DNA of 46,527 bases from NCBI GenBank assembly GCA_031553875.1, contig JAVBKU010000002.1, positions 1 through 46,527 on the forward strand. Reading direction: 5' to 3'. Shown here piece by piece: positions 16,592-23,695 of the stretch; within the stretch, counting starts at the first letter, position 1; every line of letters starts with the position of its first letter. The DNA is from JAVBKU01 sp031553875 (GTDB lineage Bacteria; Bacteroidota; Bacteroidia; Bacteroidales; Rikenellaceae). The position numbers were made by a program, and so were the translations under genes. The notes under the pieces were generated by a model. It was given only the letters and a program-made list of their open reading frames with translations, was not told the origin of the DNA and searched no databases.

Positions 16592-17440
16592 ATGACCCTC
16601 AATATAGGCAACCACACGTTAGATCTTTCGACTCCCGCGGTGATGGCGATAATCAATGTTACCACCGACTCGTTTTTCACCGGCAGCCGCACCATGACCC
16701 GACGGGCCATTCGCAACCGTGCCGCACGCGCGGCCGAAGAGGGTGCGGCGATACTCGACGTTGGAGGTTACTCCTCGCGCCCGGGAGCCAAGGACATTCC
16801 TGAAAAGGAGGAACTTTCGAGGGTGTTGCGCGCGGTGGAGGCCATCCGCGACGAGCTGCCCGACATGCCCCTGTCGCTCGACACGTTCCGCTCAGGCGTG
16901 GCCGGTGAGGTGGTTAAATTCTTCGGCCCTTGCATCATAAACGACATATCCGCGGGCGAGGCCGACGGCGGTATGTGGGAGGTGGCTGCGGCGTGGAACC
17001 TGCCTTATATAGCCATGCACATGCGGGGCACGCCCGTTACTATGGCCGGGATGTGCGACTACACGGACGTCGTGGCCGAGGTCAGGGACTACCTCGCCGG
17101 GAGGGTAAGGATGCTGCGGGAGGCGGGTATCGAGCAGGTCGTCATCGACCCTGGCTACGGCTTCGCGAAGACCACCGAACAGAACTTCGCCCTCCTGCGT
17201 GGTCAACGGCAATTGTTGGACATAGGCGCCCCCATCCTCGCCGGTATTTCCCGCAAGGGCATGATATGGAAAACGCTGGATATAACTCCCTCCGAAGCCC
17301 TTAACGGCACCACAGCCCTTAATTGGGAGGCCCTGCGCGGCGGAGCGTCTATTATCCGCGTACATGACACGCGTGAAGCTGTCGAGACGGTAAGATTATT
17401 CCGCGAATGTTACCCGGAAGAGGCTGCCACAAACATATAA
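16592..17440 (+). CDS. folP: Dihydropteroate synthase
   Basis: Condenses p-aminobenzoate with 6-hydroxymethyl-dihydropterin pyrophosphate in folate synthesis (sulfonamide target). TIM-barrel motifs: AIINVTTDSFFTGSRT near residue 18, DVGGYSSRPGAK, SLDTFRSGVA, INDISAG, and DPGYGFAKTTEQNF near 190. The usual NVTPDSF has Thr instead of Pro, a variation within the family. The C terminus ends with RVHDTREAVETVRLF. The 282 residues are complete. Last gene of the cluster starting at 14760. Confidence 0.95.
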   Translation: MTLNIGNHTLDLSTPAVMAIINVTTDSFFTGSRTMTRRAIRNRAARAAEEGAAILDVGGYSSRPGAKDIPEKEELSRVLRAVEAIRDELPDMPLSLDTFRSGVAGEVVKFFGPCIINDISAGEADGGMWEVAAAWNLPYIAMHMRGTPVTMAGMCDYTDVVAEVRDYLAGRVRMLREAGIEQVVIDPGYGFAKTTEQNFALLRGQRQLLDIGAPILAGISRKGMIWKTLDITPSEALNGTTALNWEALRGGASIIRVHDTREAVETVRLFRECYPEEAATNI

Positions 17441-17508
17441 TTATTTATATACCTGCTATTTAAGTAGTCTTATTTTGATTCTATCCTGGGTCGCCTGAGC
17501 GACCCGCG

Positions 17509-17556
17509 GTCCCTGCGTCCATGGCGCAAAGCGCCACAGGGGGTGGGCGCGGGACC
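17509..17556 (+). repeat. P2 palindromic repeat, copy 2
   Basis: Outer arms GGTCCC (17509-17514) and GGGACC (17551-17556), inner stem GGCGC-aaa-GCGCC around an in-phase CCATGG. Preceded by the separate hairpin GGGTCGC-ctga-GCGACCC (17488-17505). The outer arm is GGTCCC/GGGACC here and GGCCC/GGGCC in copy 3, so the pairing is kept. An A-run rather than a T-run follows on the plus strand, so it is not a typical terminator for folP. Confidence 0.7.
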
Positions 17557-17635
17557 AAAAAAACGAAAAACACAGCCTCATCTCCCCACAAAAACACCCT
17601 CCCAAGCCATACGTGGCAATGTTTTTGAGGAATTT

Positions 17636-17669
17636 TTTGTTTCTCTCTAAATTTATTTCACTACCTTTG
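17636..17669 (+). promoter_or_regulatory. Promoter of pgk
   Basis: TTTG (17636-17639), a 22-bp spacer and TACCTTTG (17662-17669), about 100 bp before the chosen pgk ATG. The -7 box is perfect; the spacer is slightly long. Confidence 0.6.
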
Positions 17670-17771
17670 TTTCCTTAACGCCCGGAAATTTAGCCGCTAA
17701 TGGGGCGACAACGTGCGACCGGGCGGAGGCCGACAATACCAACAGATTACAATCTCTTAATACATTATATT

Positions 17772-19031
17772 ATGCAGTCGATAGACAAATACAATTTCTC
17801 GGGCAAGAGGGCCATCATCCGTGTGGACTTCAACGTGCCCCTCGACGAAAACCTCAACGTGACCGACGACACACGCATCCGCGCCGCTATCCCCACCATC
17901 AAGAAGGTGCTCGCGGGCGGCGGATCGGTGATCCTCATGTCCCACCTCGGCAGGCCCAAGAACGGCCCCGCCGACAAGTTCTCGCTCAAGCACATCATCC
18001 CCACGATCGAGAAGAATCTCGGCGTGAAGGTAGACTTCGCTGGCGACTGCATGGGCCAGGAAGCCGCCGACAAGGCCAAGGCCCTGAAGCCCGGACAGGT
18101 GCTTCTGCTCGAAAACCTCCGCTTCTACGCCGAGGAGGAGGGCAAGCCCCGCGGCCTGGCCGACGATGCCACCGACGAACAGAAGGCCGAAGCCAAGAAG
18201 GCTGTAAAAGCCTCGCAGAAAGATTTTACCAAGCGCCTCGCCTCATACGCCGACTGCTACATCAACGACGCTTTCGGCACAGCCCACAGGGCCCACGCCT
18301 CGACAGCGCTCATCGCCGAATACTTCCCCAAGGATAAGATGTTCGGTTACGTGATGGAAGGCGAGCTCAACGCCATCGACAAGATGCTCGAAGCCCCCGT
18401 GCGCCCGTTCACGGCCATCCTCGGCGGATCGAAGGTATCGTCTAAGATCACCATTATCGAAAAGCTGATGAGCAAGGTCGACAACCTCATCATCGGCGGC
18501 GGCATGACCTACACATTCATGGCCGCGCAGGGCGGCAAGGTCGGCGGCAGCATCTGCGAGCCCGACCAGTTCGATACAGCCAAGAACATCCTAAAGAAAG
18601 CGGGGGAACTCGGCGTTAAGATCGTGTTCGCTCCCGACGCCCTCTGCGCCGACAGCTTCAGCAACGACGCCAAGACCCAGATATGCCCCTCGAACAACAT
18701 TCCCGACGGTTGGGAAGGCCTCGACGTGGGCCCCGAAGCCATGAAGCTGTTCGATAAGGTCATCGGCGAATCCAAGACCATCCTCTGGAACGGTCCCGTG
18801 GGCGTATTCGAAATGCCTACATTCGAGAAAGGCTCCAAGGCCGTAGCCGAAGCCATCGTCGCAGCTACTGCAAAGGGCGCCTACTCGCTTATCGGCGGCG
18901 GCGACTCAGTAGCTTGTATCAACAAGTTCGGTATGGCTAAGAAAGTTAGCTACGTGTCTACAGGCGGCGGTGCCCTTCTGGAATATATGGAAGGTATCGT
19001 ACTCCCGGGAGTGAAGGCCATTCAGGAGTAG
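17772..19031 (+). CDS. pgk: Phosphoglycerate kinase
   Basis: Glycolytic ATP-forming kinase acting on 1,3-bisphosphoglycerate. The ATG at 17772 (MQSIDKYNFSGKRAI) was chosen over an ORF extension 24 codons longer because family members start here and the extension would reach close to the predicted transcription start. Motifs: RVDFNVPLDEN near residue 20, SHLGRPKNGP, the AFGTAHRAHAST loop, AILGGSKVSSK, the GPVGVFEM segment near 340, and GGGDSVACINKF (Ser where GGGDT is usual). The 419 residues are complete. Isoleucine is almost only ATC, unlike neighbouring genes rich in ATA, consistent with high expression. Confidence 0.96.
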   Translation: MQSIDKYNFSGKRAIIRVDFNVPLDENLNVTDDTRIRAAIPTIKKVLAGGGSVILMSHLGRPKNGPADKFSLKHIIPTIEKNLGVKVDFAGDCMGQEAADKAKALKPGQVLLLENLRFYAEEEGKPRGLADDATDEQKAEAKKAVKASQKDFTKRLASYADCYINDAFGTAHRAHASTALIAEYFPKDKMFGYVMEGELNAIDKMLEAPVRPFTAILGGSKVSSKITIIEKLMSKVDNLIIGGGMTYTFMAAQGGKVGGSICEPDQFDTAKNILKKAGELGVKIVFAPDALCADSFSNDAKTQICPSNNIPDGWEGLDVGPEAMKLFDKVIGESKTILWNGPVGVFEMPTFEKGSKAVAEAIVAATAKGAYSLIGGGDSVACINKFGMAKKVSYVSTGGGALLEYMEGIVLPGVKAIQE

Positions 19032-19109
19032 CAAAGGGGCGAAGGGTGTTTTTTCGGTAAAAAAGCCCGCAATAAGGCTAAAAAACAACGATAAAAGCGC
19101 TCCAAGCTA

Positions 19110-19140
19110 TTGCTAATTAATTATTTTATCTTTAGATTTG
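19110..19140 (+). promoter_or_regulatory. Promoter of the Hc1-like gene
   Basis: TTG (19110-19112), 20-bp spacer, TAGATTTG (19133-19140), about 60 bp before the ATG at 19201, in an AT-rich region. Matches TTTG/TTG-N19/20-TAnnTTTG. Confidence 0.65.
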
Positions 19141-19200
19141 TCTTCGAAGTACGATAATAACGACGCTTCTTAGCTCTAACTTTAAAAAATATTTATCGAA

Positions 19201-19374
19201 ATGAAAAAATTAGTAAGCCAGATCAAGGAACAGATCGAAGTATTCTCAGCTAACGCAGATGCTCAGGTTGAAAAGGGTAACAAGGCTGCCGGCACACGTG
19301 CCCGCAAGGCCGCTCTCGAACTCAGCAAGCTCCTGAAGGATTTCAGGAAGGCTTCTGTTGAAGCTGCGAAGTAA
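19201..19374 (+). CDS. Histone H1-like protein (Hc1 family)
   Basis: A 57-residue, Lys/Ala-rich, highly helical protein starting MKKLVSQIKEQIEVFS and ending FRKASVEAAK. It has ten Lys and three Arg, and a central KAAGTRARKAALELSKLLKDFRK stretch split across its basic face. This is the Bacteroidetes type of the chlamydial Hc1-like family, thought to bind and condense DNA. It has its own promoter and a strong terminator, and sits alone between pgk and the acetyltransferase. Codon use is optimised (mostly GCT/AAG, CTC). The DNA-binding role is known only by family; nothing here shows a specific target. Confidence 0.85.
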   Translation: MKKLVSQIKEQIEVFSANADAQVEKGNKAAGTRARKAALELSKLLKDFRKASVEAAK

Positions 19375-19395
19375 GACACTTCCTTCAACGACAAA

Positions 19396-19433
19396 CGGGC
19401 CGCATCCTTTCCAGGGTGCGGCCTTTTGTTTCA
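19396..19433 (+). terminator. Rho-independent terminator of the Hc1-like gene
   Basis: Stem GGCCGCATCCT/AGGGTGCGGCC with loop ttcc, followed by TTTTGTTT. It lies about 22 bp after the stop codon of the Hc1-like gene. Confidence 0.88.
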
Positions 19434-19456
19434 TGGATTAATAAAATAGACAACCT

Positions 19457-19900
19457 ATGATATATCCTGTGACAAAGTACGATTATCCTCGATTATTAAA
19501 TGTTTGGGAGAGTGCGGTAAAGAACACCCATGATTTCCTAAAAGCAGAAGATTTTGAATTTTACAAATCGCAGATACCTCTATATTTTGACCATTTAAGC
19601 TTATATGCCTACAAAAAAAATGAGGATATAAAAGGGTTTATAGGTGTGGCCGACTCCAAAATAGAAATGCTTTTTGTAGACAATAGTTCCAGGGGTATGG
19701 GGATCGGGAAAAAATTATTGATTTTTGCTGTTAATGAACTCAAAGCCGATAAGATTGATGTTAACGAACAGAACAAACAAGCTGTAGGGTTTTATACTCA
19801 TTTAGGGTTCACAGTCGTAGGACGTTCCGACCTTGATGGAGAGGGGAAAAATTACCCCTTGCTTCACCTGGAGAAAGTTGACGGCCCTCTAATATATTGA
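19457..19900 (+). CDS. YjaB-type GNAT N-acetyltransferase
   Basis: Acetyl-CoA-dependent acetyltransferase of 147 residues. The acetyl-CoA motif A is NSSRGMGIGKKLLIFA (about 75-90). The C-terminal part, DVNEQNKQAVGFYTHLGFTVVGRSDLDGEGKNYPLLHL, closely follows E. coli YjaB (the same VNEQN-QAVGFY, GRS-D, YPLL-L pattern); the N-terminal THDFL is also shared. Substrate unknown. The gene is clearly more AT-rich than its neighbours, with many AAA, ATT and TTA codons, and has no operon partner, which suggests recent acquisition. It lies directly after the Hc1 terminator and converges on the YifB gene. Confidence 0.85.
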   Translation: MIYPVTKYDYPRLLNVWESAVKNTHDFLKAEDFEFYKSQIPLYFDHLSLYAYKKNEDIKGFIGVADSKIEMLFVDNSSRGMGIGKKLLIFAVNELKADKIDVNEQNKQAVGFYTHLGFTVVGRSDLDGEGKNYPLLHLEKVDGPLIY

Positions 19901-19986
19901 GTTAGAAACTTTCTGCCCGTTACCCCCCCCTTCAGGGCGTACAAGTGTTGTTCACTTGAGATAGTCATATCACTACAAGCTCCCCT

Positions 19987-21522
19987 CTAATTCCCCCACG
20001 CCCCTCTGTCCAGACTACGGTACTGTATAGCCTCGGCTATATGTGCGGGCTGGATGTCGGGCGAAGAGGCCAGGTCGGCGATAGTGCGGGCCACCTTTAT
20101 GATGCGGCTGTAGGCGCGGGCCGACAGGTTGAGCGACTCCATTGCGTTCTTAAGGAGCGTCGACGAAGCCTGCGACAGCTCGCAGAAGCGGGCTATTTGG
20201 CGGGTTGTCATCATTGAGTTTGCATAGGTAGCGCTGCCCTCGAAGCGACGGGCCTGCGCCTCCCTGGCCGCCACCACCCTCTCCCTGATTACCGCGCTGC
20301 TCTCCTGGTCGGCGTGATGCACCTGAAGCTCCCCGAACCCCACCGGCGACACCTCTATATGCATATCTATCCTGTCGAGCATGGGGCCCGAGATACGGTT
20401 CATATAGCGGGAGACATTGCCGGGAGTGCAGGTACACTCCTTGGTGGGATGGTTGTAGTATCCGCACGGACAGGGATTCATCGAGGCGATGAGCATAAAG
20501 TTGGCGGGATACTCGACGCTGTATTTAGATCGGGCGATGACCACGTTCTTATCCTCCAATGGCTGGCGTAACACCTCCAAAAGGTTGTGCCCGAACTCGG
20601 GCAACTCGTCGAGGAAGAGTATCCCGTTGTGGGCCAGCGAAATTTCGCCCGGCTGTGGCGACGAACCGCCGCCTACCATCGCCACCTGCGATGCGAGATG
20701 ATGCGGCGCGCGGAACGGGCGTACGGTGATAAGCCCGGTCTGGCTCCCCAGCTTACCAGCCACGGAGTGTATCTTGGTGGTCTCCAACGCCTCGCGCAGG
20801 CTCATCGGAGGCATTATCGAGGGCATCCGGCGGGCGAGCATCGTCTTACCCGACCCCGGAGGCCCTATCATCAGTATGTTGTGCCCTCCTGCGGCAGCTA
20901 TCTCGAGCGCGCGTTTGGTCTGGACCTGTCCTTTAACCTCGTCGAAGTCGACGTCGTAGAGCGAAGCTCCGCGCCGGAATTCCCCCTCTATGTCCACCCG
21001 CACAGGCTCCATCGCCCCGCCGCCTAACAATTCCACCACCTGTTTGAGATTTTCCACCCCGAACACCTCCAGCCCCTCGACCACGGCGGCCTCCGCGGCG
21101 TTGACCTTCGGCAGTATCAGCCCCTTGAAGCCCTCCTCACGAGCCTGTATGGCTATGGGAAGCGCGCCGCGTATGGATAGGATCGTACCGTCTAACGACA
21201 GCTCGCCCATTATCACATAGCTCCCCAGCATCGAGCTGTCGAGCTGGTCCGAGGCGGCGAGTATCGACACGGCAATGGGTAGATCGTATGCCGAACCCTC
21301 CTTGCGTATGTCGGCCGGAGCGAGGTTGACGGTCACCTTGCGGCCGCTCATACGGTAGCCGCTGTTCTCGAACGCCGAACGTATGCGTTCCTGGCTCTCC
21401 CTCACGGCGTTGTCGGGCAGACCCACCATGTAGAGGCCGATGCCTGTTGTTATATTCACTTCGACGGCCACCGTGATCGCCCCGATGCCCACTATGGCGC
21501 TGCCGTAACTTTTAACGAACAT
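19987..21522 (-). CDS. YifB/ComM-family Mg-chelatase-like AAA+ ATPase
   Basis: A 511-residue protein with an N-terminal Lon-protease-like fold domain (about 1-170, including NLAPADIRKEGSAYDLPIAV), a Mg-chelatase AAA+ core with Walker A GPPGSGKT at 220-227 and Walker B ILFLDELPEF, and a C-terminal Mg-chelatase lid domain. A four-Cys segment (CPCGYYNHPTKECTC) is typical of the family. ComM orthologues are hexameric helicases that promote branch migration during natural transformation; YifB is the general family name. Function in this organism is inferred from the family only. No competence gene is adjacent. Confidence 0.93.
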   Translation of the reverse strand: MFVKSYGSAIVGIGAITVAVEVNITTGIGLYMVGLPDNAVRESQERIRSAFENSGYRMSGRKVTVNLAPADIRKEGSAYDLPIAVSILAASDQLDSSMLGSYVIMGELSLDGTILSIRGALPIAIQAREEGFKGLILPKVNAAEAAVVEGLEVFGVENLKQVVELLGGGAMEPVRVDIEGEFRRGASLYDVDFDEVKGQVQTKRALEIAAAGGHNILMIGPPGSGKTMLARRMPSIMPPMSLREALETTKIHSVAGKLGSQTGLITVRPFRAPHHLASQVAMVGGGSSPQPGEISLAHNGILFLDELPEFGHNLLEVLRQPLEDKNVVIARSKYSVEYPANFMLIASMNPCPCGYYNHPTKECTCTPGNVSRYMNRISGPMLDRIDMHIEVSPVGFGELQVHHADQESSAVIRERVVAAREAQARRFEGSATYANSMMTTRQIARFCELSQASSTLLKNAMESLNLSARAYSRIIKVARTIADLASSPDIQPAHIAEAIQYRSLDRGAWGN

Positions 21523-21683
21523 AAAATAAGTTTTTCATGTACGAATATACCCATACACGCGAAACATCCCCGGAAGAAATTCTTCGGGCGGATAGTTTTT
21601 ACTATAAAAATGGCGCTTATTTAGGGGTAAATACGCTTAACGTTGAATGCGGGCTGATCTGGTGAAACAGACGTTGGTGCGGC

Positions 21684-23228
21684 TTAGAACGGCGAATCGC
21701 TGTCGCTCCCGAACGAGCCTCCGAGCGACGATGCCGACCCTATGCCGAATTCACCCCCGCCTAAGAAGTCGTTGTTCATGCTCGAGCCCATTTCGATCTC
21801 TCCTCCGGCATGGTATGCGAGCGGCTCGGTCTCGTCGTAGTCGACAAAGCGTGCCTGCTCCTTGCGGAAGCGGAGTTTGACGGTATCCACGGCGCCGTTA
21901 CGGTGCTTGGCCACGATAATCTCGGCCATACCCTGCGTGGGCTGGTTGTCCTCGTCGACCGTGAGGCCGTAGTACTCCGGACGGTGGATGAAAGCCACGA
22001 TGTCGGCGTCCTGCTCGATGGCCCCCGACTCGCGGAGGTCGGAAAGCTGGGGCCTGCGGCTGCCGCCGCGCGACTCCACGGAACGGTTGAGCTGAGACAG
22101 GGCTATGATTGGTATGTTGAGCTCCTTGGCGATGGCCTTCAGGGCACGCGAAATACCCGCCACCTCCTGCTCGCGGTTGCCGCGCGAATCCTGGCTGCCG
22201 GTCATAAGCTGGAGGTAGTCTATGACCACCATCTGTATGTCGTACTGCGTCTTGAGCCTGCGCACCTTGGAACGGAACTCGAAGATGGACAGCGCGGGCG
22301 TGTCGTCGATAAACAGCGGAGCGTCGGCCAGCGGCTTCACCGACTGTTCGAGGTGCTTCCACTGCTCGGGGGTGAGCTGCCCATTGCGCACAGTATGCGA
22401 GTCGAGGCCGCTTTCGGACACGATAAGTCGCATCATAAGCTGGGCGGCGCTCATTTCAAGCGAGAAGAACGCGATAGCCTTCTCGTAGTCGATGGCCATG
22501 TTGCGGGCCATGGAGAGCACGAAAGCCGTCTTACCCATCGAAGGACGGGCGGCGATGATGATAAGGTCTGAGGGTTGCCATCCGAGCGTGAGCCTGTCCA
22601 GGCGCGTAAATCCCGAGGGCACGCCGCTGAATCCGCCCTCCTTGGAGGCCGCTTCCTCTATCGACATCAGGGCCTTGGCAAGGATATCCTTGGACCTCTG
22701 CACGTCGCGCTTCACATAGCCCTCGGCCACCTTGAATATCTCCCCCTCGGCAAAGCTGATGAGGTCGGTGACGTCGGCCGACTCGTCGAACGACATCTTG
22801 CGTATCTCTGATGTGGCCTTGATAAGCTCCCTCTGGACGAACCTCTGGGCTATGATCTTGGAGTGGTACTCAACGTGGGCGCCGGAGCCCACCTTCTGGG
22901 TGAGCTGGGCGAGGTATGTTGCTCCGCCTACGGCAGCGAGCTTTTTCTGGCTCTTGAGTTTCTCGGATACGGTGTAGAGGTCGATGGGTTTGAGCTCCAT
23001 CGACAGCTCGAGTATGGCCCGGTAGATGATCTGGTGGGCCTCCTTGTAGAACACCTCGGGGGTGATCACACCCTGCACCTCGATCACGGCGTCGTTCTCC
23101 AGCATCAACGCGCCCAGCACCGCCTCCTCTAATTCGAGGGCCTGGGGCGGCACGAAGCCTCCGTGGGCGTCGGTCAGCGCGCTCATGGCTTCGGCATTTG
23201 AATCGGGTCTGTTGTACTGTTTGGCCAT
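21684..23228 (-). CDS. dnaB: Replicative DNA helicase DnaB
   Basis: Hexameric 5'-3' helicase at the replication fork. It has an N-terminal DnaB domain (about 25-130, PQALELEEAVLGALML) and a RecA-like helicase domain with Walker A ARPSMGKT at 227-234, the VVIDYLQLM Walker B region, and ALSQLNRSVE...RRPQLSDLRESGAIEQDAD. No intein is present although this position is a common insertion site. The 514 residues end with a glycine/serine-rich tail (FLGGGEFGIGSASSLGGSFGSD), common in Bacteroidetes. A possible -7 box is 39 bp upstream. Confidence 0.97.
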   Translation of the reverse strand: MAKQYNRPDSNAEAMSALTDAHGGFVPPQALELEEAVLGALMLENDAVIEVQGVITPEVFYKEAHQIIYRAILELSMELKPIDLYTVSEKLKSQKKLAAVGGATYLAQLTQKVGSGAHVEYHSKIIAQRFVQRELIKATSEIRKMSFDESADVTDLISFAEGEIFKVAEGYVKRDVQRSKDILAKALMSIEEAASKEGGFSGVPSGFTRLDRLTLGWQPSDLIIIAARPSMGKTAFVLSMARNMAIDYEKAIAFFSLEMSAAQLMMRLIVSESGLDSHTVRNGQLTPEQWKHLEQSVKPLADAPLFIDDTPALSIFEFRSKVRRLKTQYDIQMVVIDYLQLMTGSQDSRGNREQEVAGISRALKAIAKELNIPIIALSQLNRSVESRGGSRRPQLSDLRESGAIEQDADIVAFIHRPEYYGLTVDEDNQPTQGMAEIIVAKHRNGAVDTVKLRFRKEQARFVDYDETEPLAYHAGGEIEMGSSMNNDFLGGGEFGIGSASSLGGSFGSDSDSPF

Positions 23229-23266
23229 ACAGGTGGAGTGAAAAAATGCGCCGTAGCGCAGGGAAT

Positions 23267-23274
23267 CAAAAGTA
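23267..23274 (-). promoter_or_regulatory. Putative -7 box of dnaB
   Basis: Minus-strand TACTTTTG fits TAnnTTTG, 39 bp before the dnaB start. No convincing TTTG at -33 spacing, so confidence is low. Confidence 0.35.
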
Positions 23275-23337
23275 GTAATAAATTCCGGAATAAAAATCCC
23301 GGACGGGAAAATAAATTTAACATAAGATTACGGTCTT

Positions 23338-23482
23338 CCTACTTTTAGCATCGCCCTAAAAGTAGGCAAAAAGTCTAGCCGCGTCTTCTGCCGGGGTCTC
23401 TTCCGGGAGCTTCCCTCGTTACACGATAACTGAGGGTGATCTCCCTCACGAGACCTAATTTCCGCCAGAAGCCCGAAGCGGC
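23338..23482 (+). repeat. R1 palindromic repeat, copy 4
   Basis: Full length. Terminal hairpin CCTACTTTTAG-catcgcc-CTAAAAGTAGG: both arms have changed relative to copy 1 (G to A, C to T), so pairing is kept. The right arm reads CCGCCAGAAG, giving one C-C mismatch in the main stem. Lies in the 467-bp gap between ygiQ-type gene and dnaB, directly followed by an R4 element. Confidence 0.9.
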
Positions 23483-23546
23483 GTTCGCACGAGGCTTGCG
23501 CCTCGTCAAAGTTTTCAGATACGGGGATTGCAGGCGCTTTGCGCTT
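23483..23546. repeat. R4 flank element
   Basis: Hairpin CGAGG-cttgc-GCCTCG (around 23489-23505), then TTTTCAGATACGGGGATTGCAGGCG and terminal hairpin AGGCGC-ttt-GCGCTT (23532-23546). The same arrangement in reverse is at 40442-40506 next to R1 copy 8, so R1 and R4 can travel or recombine as a unit. Confidence 0.6.
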
Positions 23547-23591
23547 TTAAAATAACTCGAAATAAATCTATCCGTGTGTCGGTAGATACCT

Positions 23592-23658
23592 GCATCGCGG
23601 CCCGCGATGCTCATCTCCGCGGCTCGGCCTTCGGCCGACCCTCACAGCCGCGGAGATG
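23592..23658 (+). repeat. P3 double-hairpin repeat, copy 2
   Basis: First hairpin GCATCGCG-gcc-CGCGATGC; second with CATCTCCGCGGC and GCCGCGGAGATG outer arms and inner GGCC-ttc-GGCC. Compared with copy 1 the first stem is extended by a paired G-C. Located 37 bp from the end of the YgiQ-type gene, where it could also serve as its terminator, though the T-tract is poor. Confidence 0.8.
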
Positions 23659-23695
23659 AAGGTATAGGACAGGAATTAATTAATCTTATTTACGA

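Noticed and set aside
17509..17556. P2 copy 2 as the folP terminator
   Set aside because: An A-run rather than a T-run follows on the plus strand, and copies elsewhere lie upstream of genes.
23375..23614. ORFs with recurring peptide LVREITLSYRVTREAPGRDPGRRRG (also at 33479-33964 and 38151-39014)
   Set aside because: They are translations of the R1 palindrome in one frame; the same peptide appears at every copy with no start, ribosome site or conserved extension.
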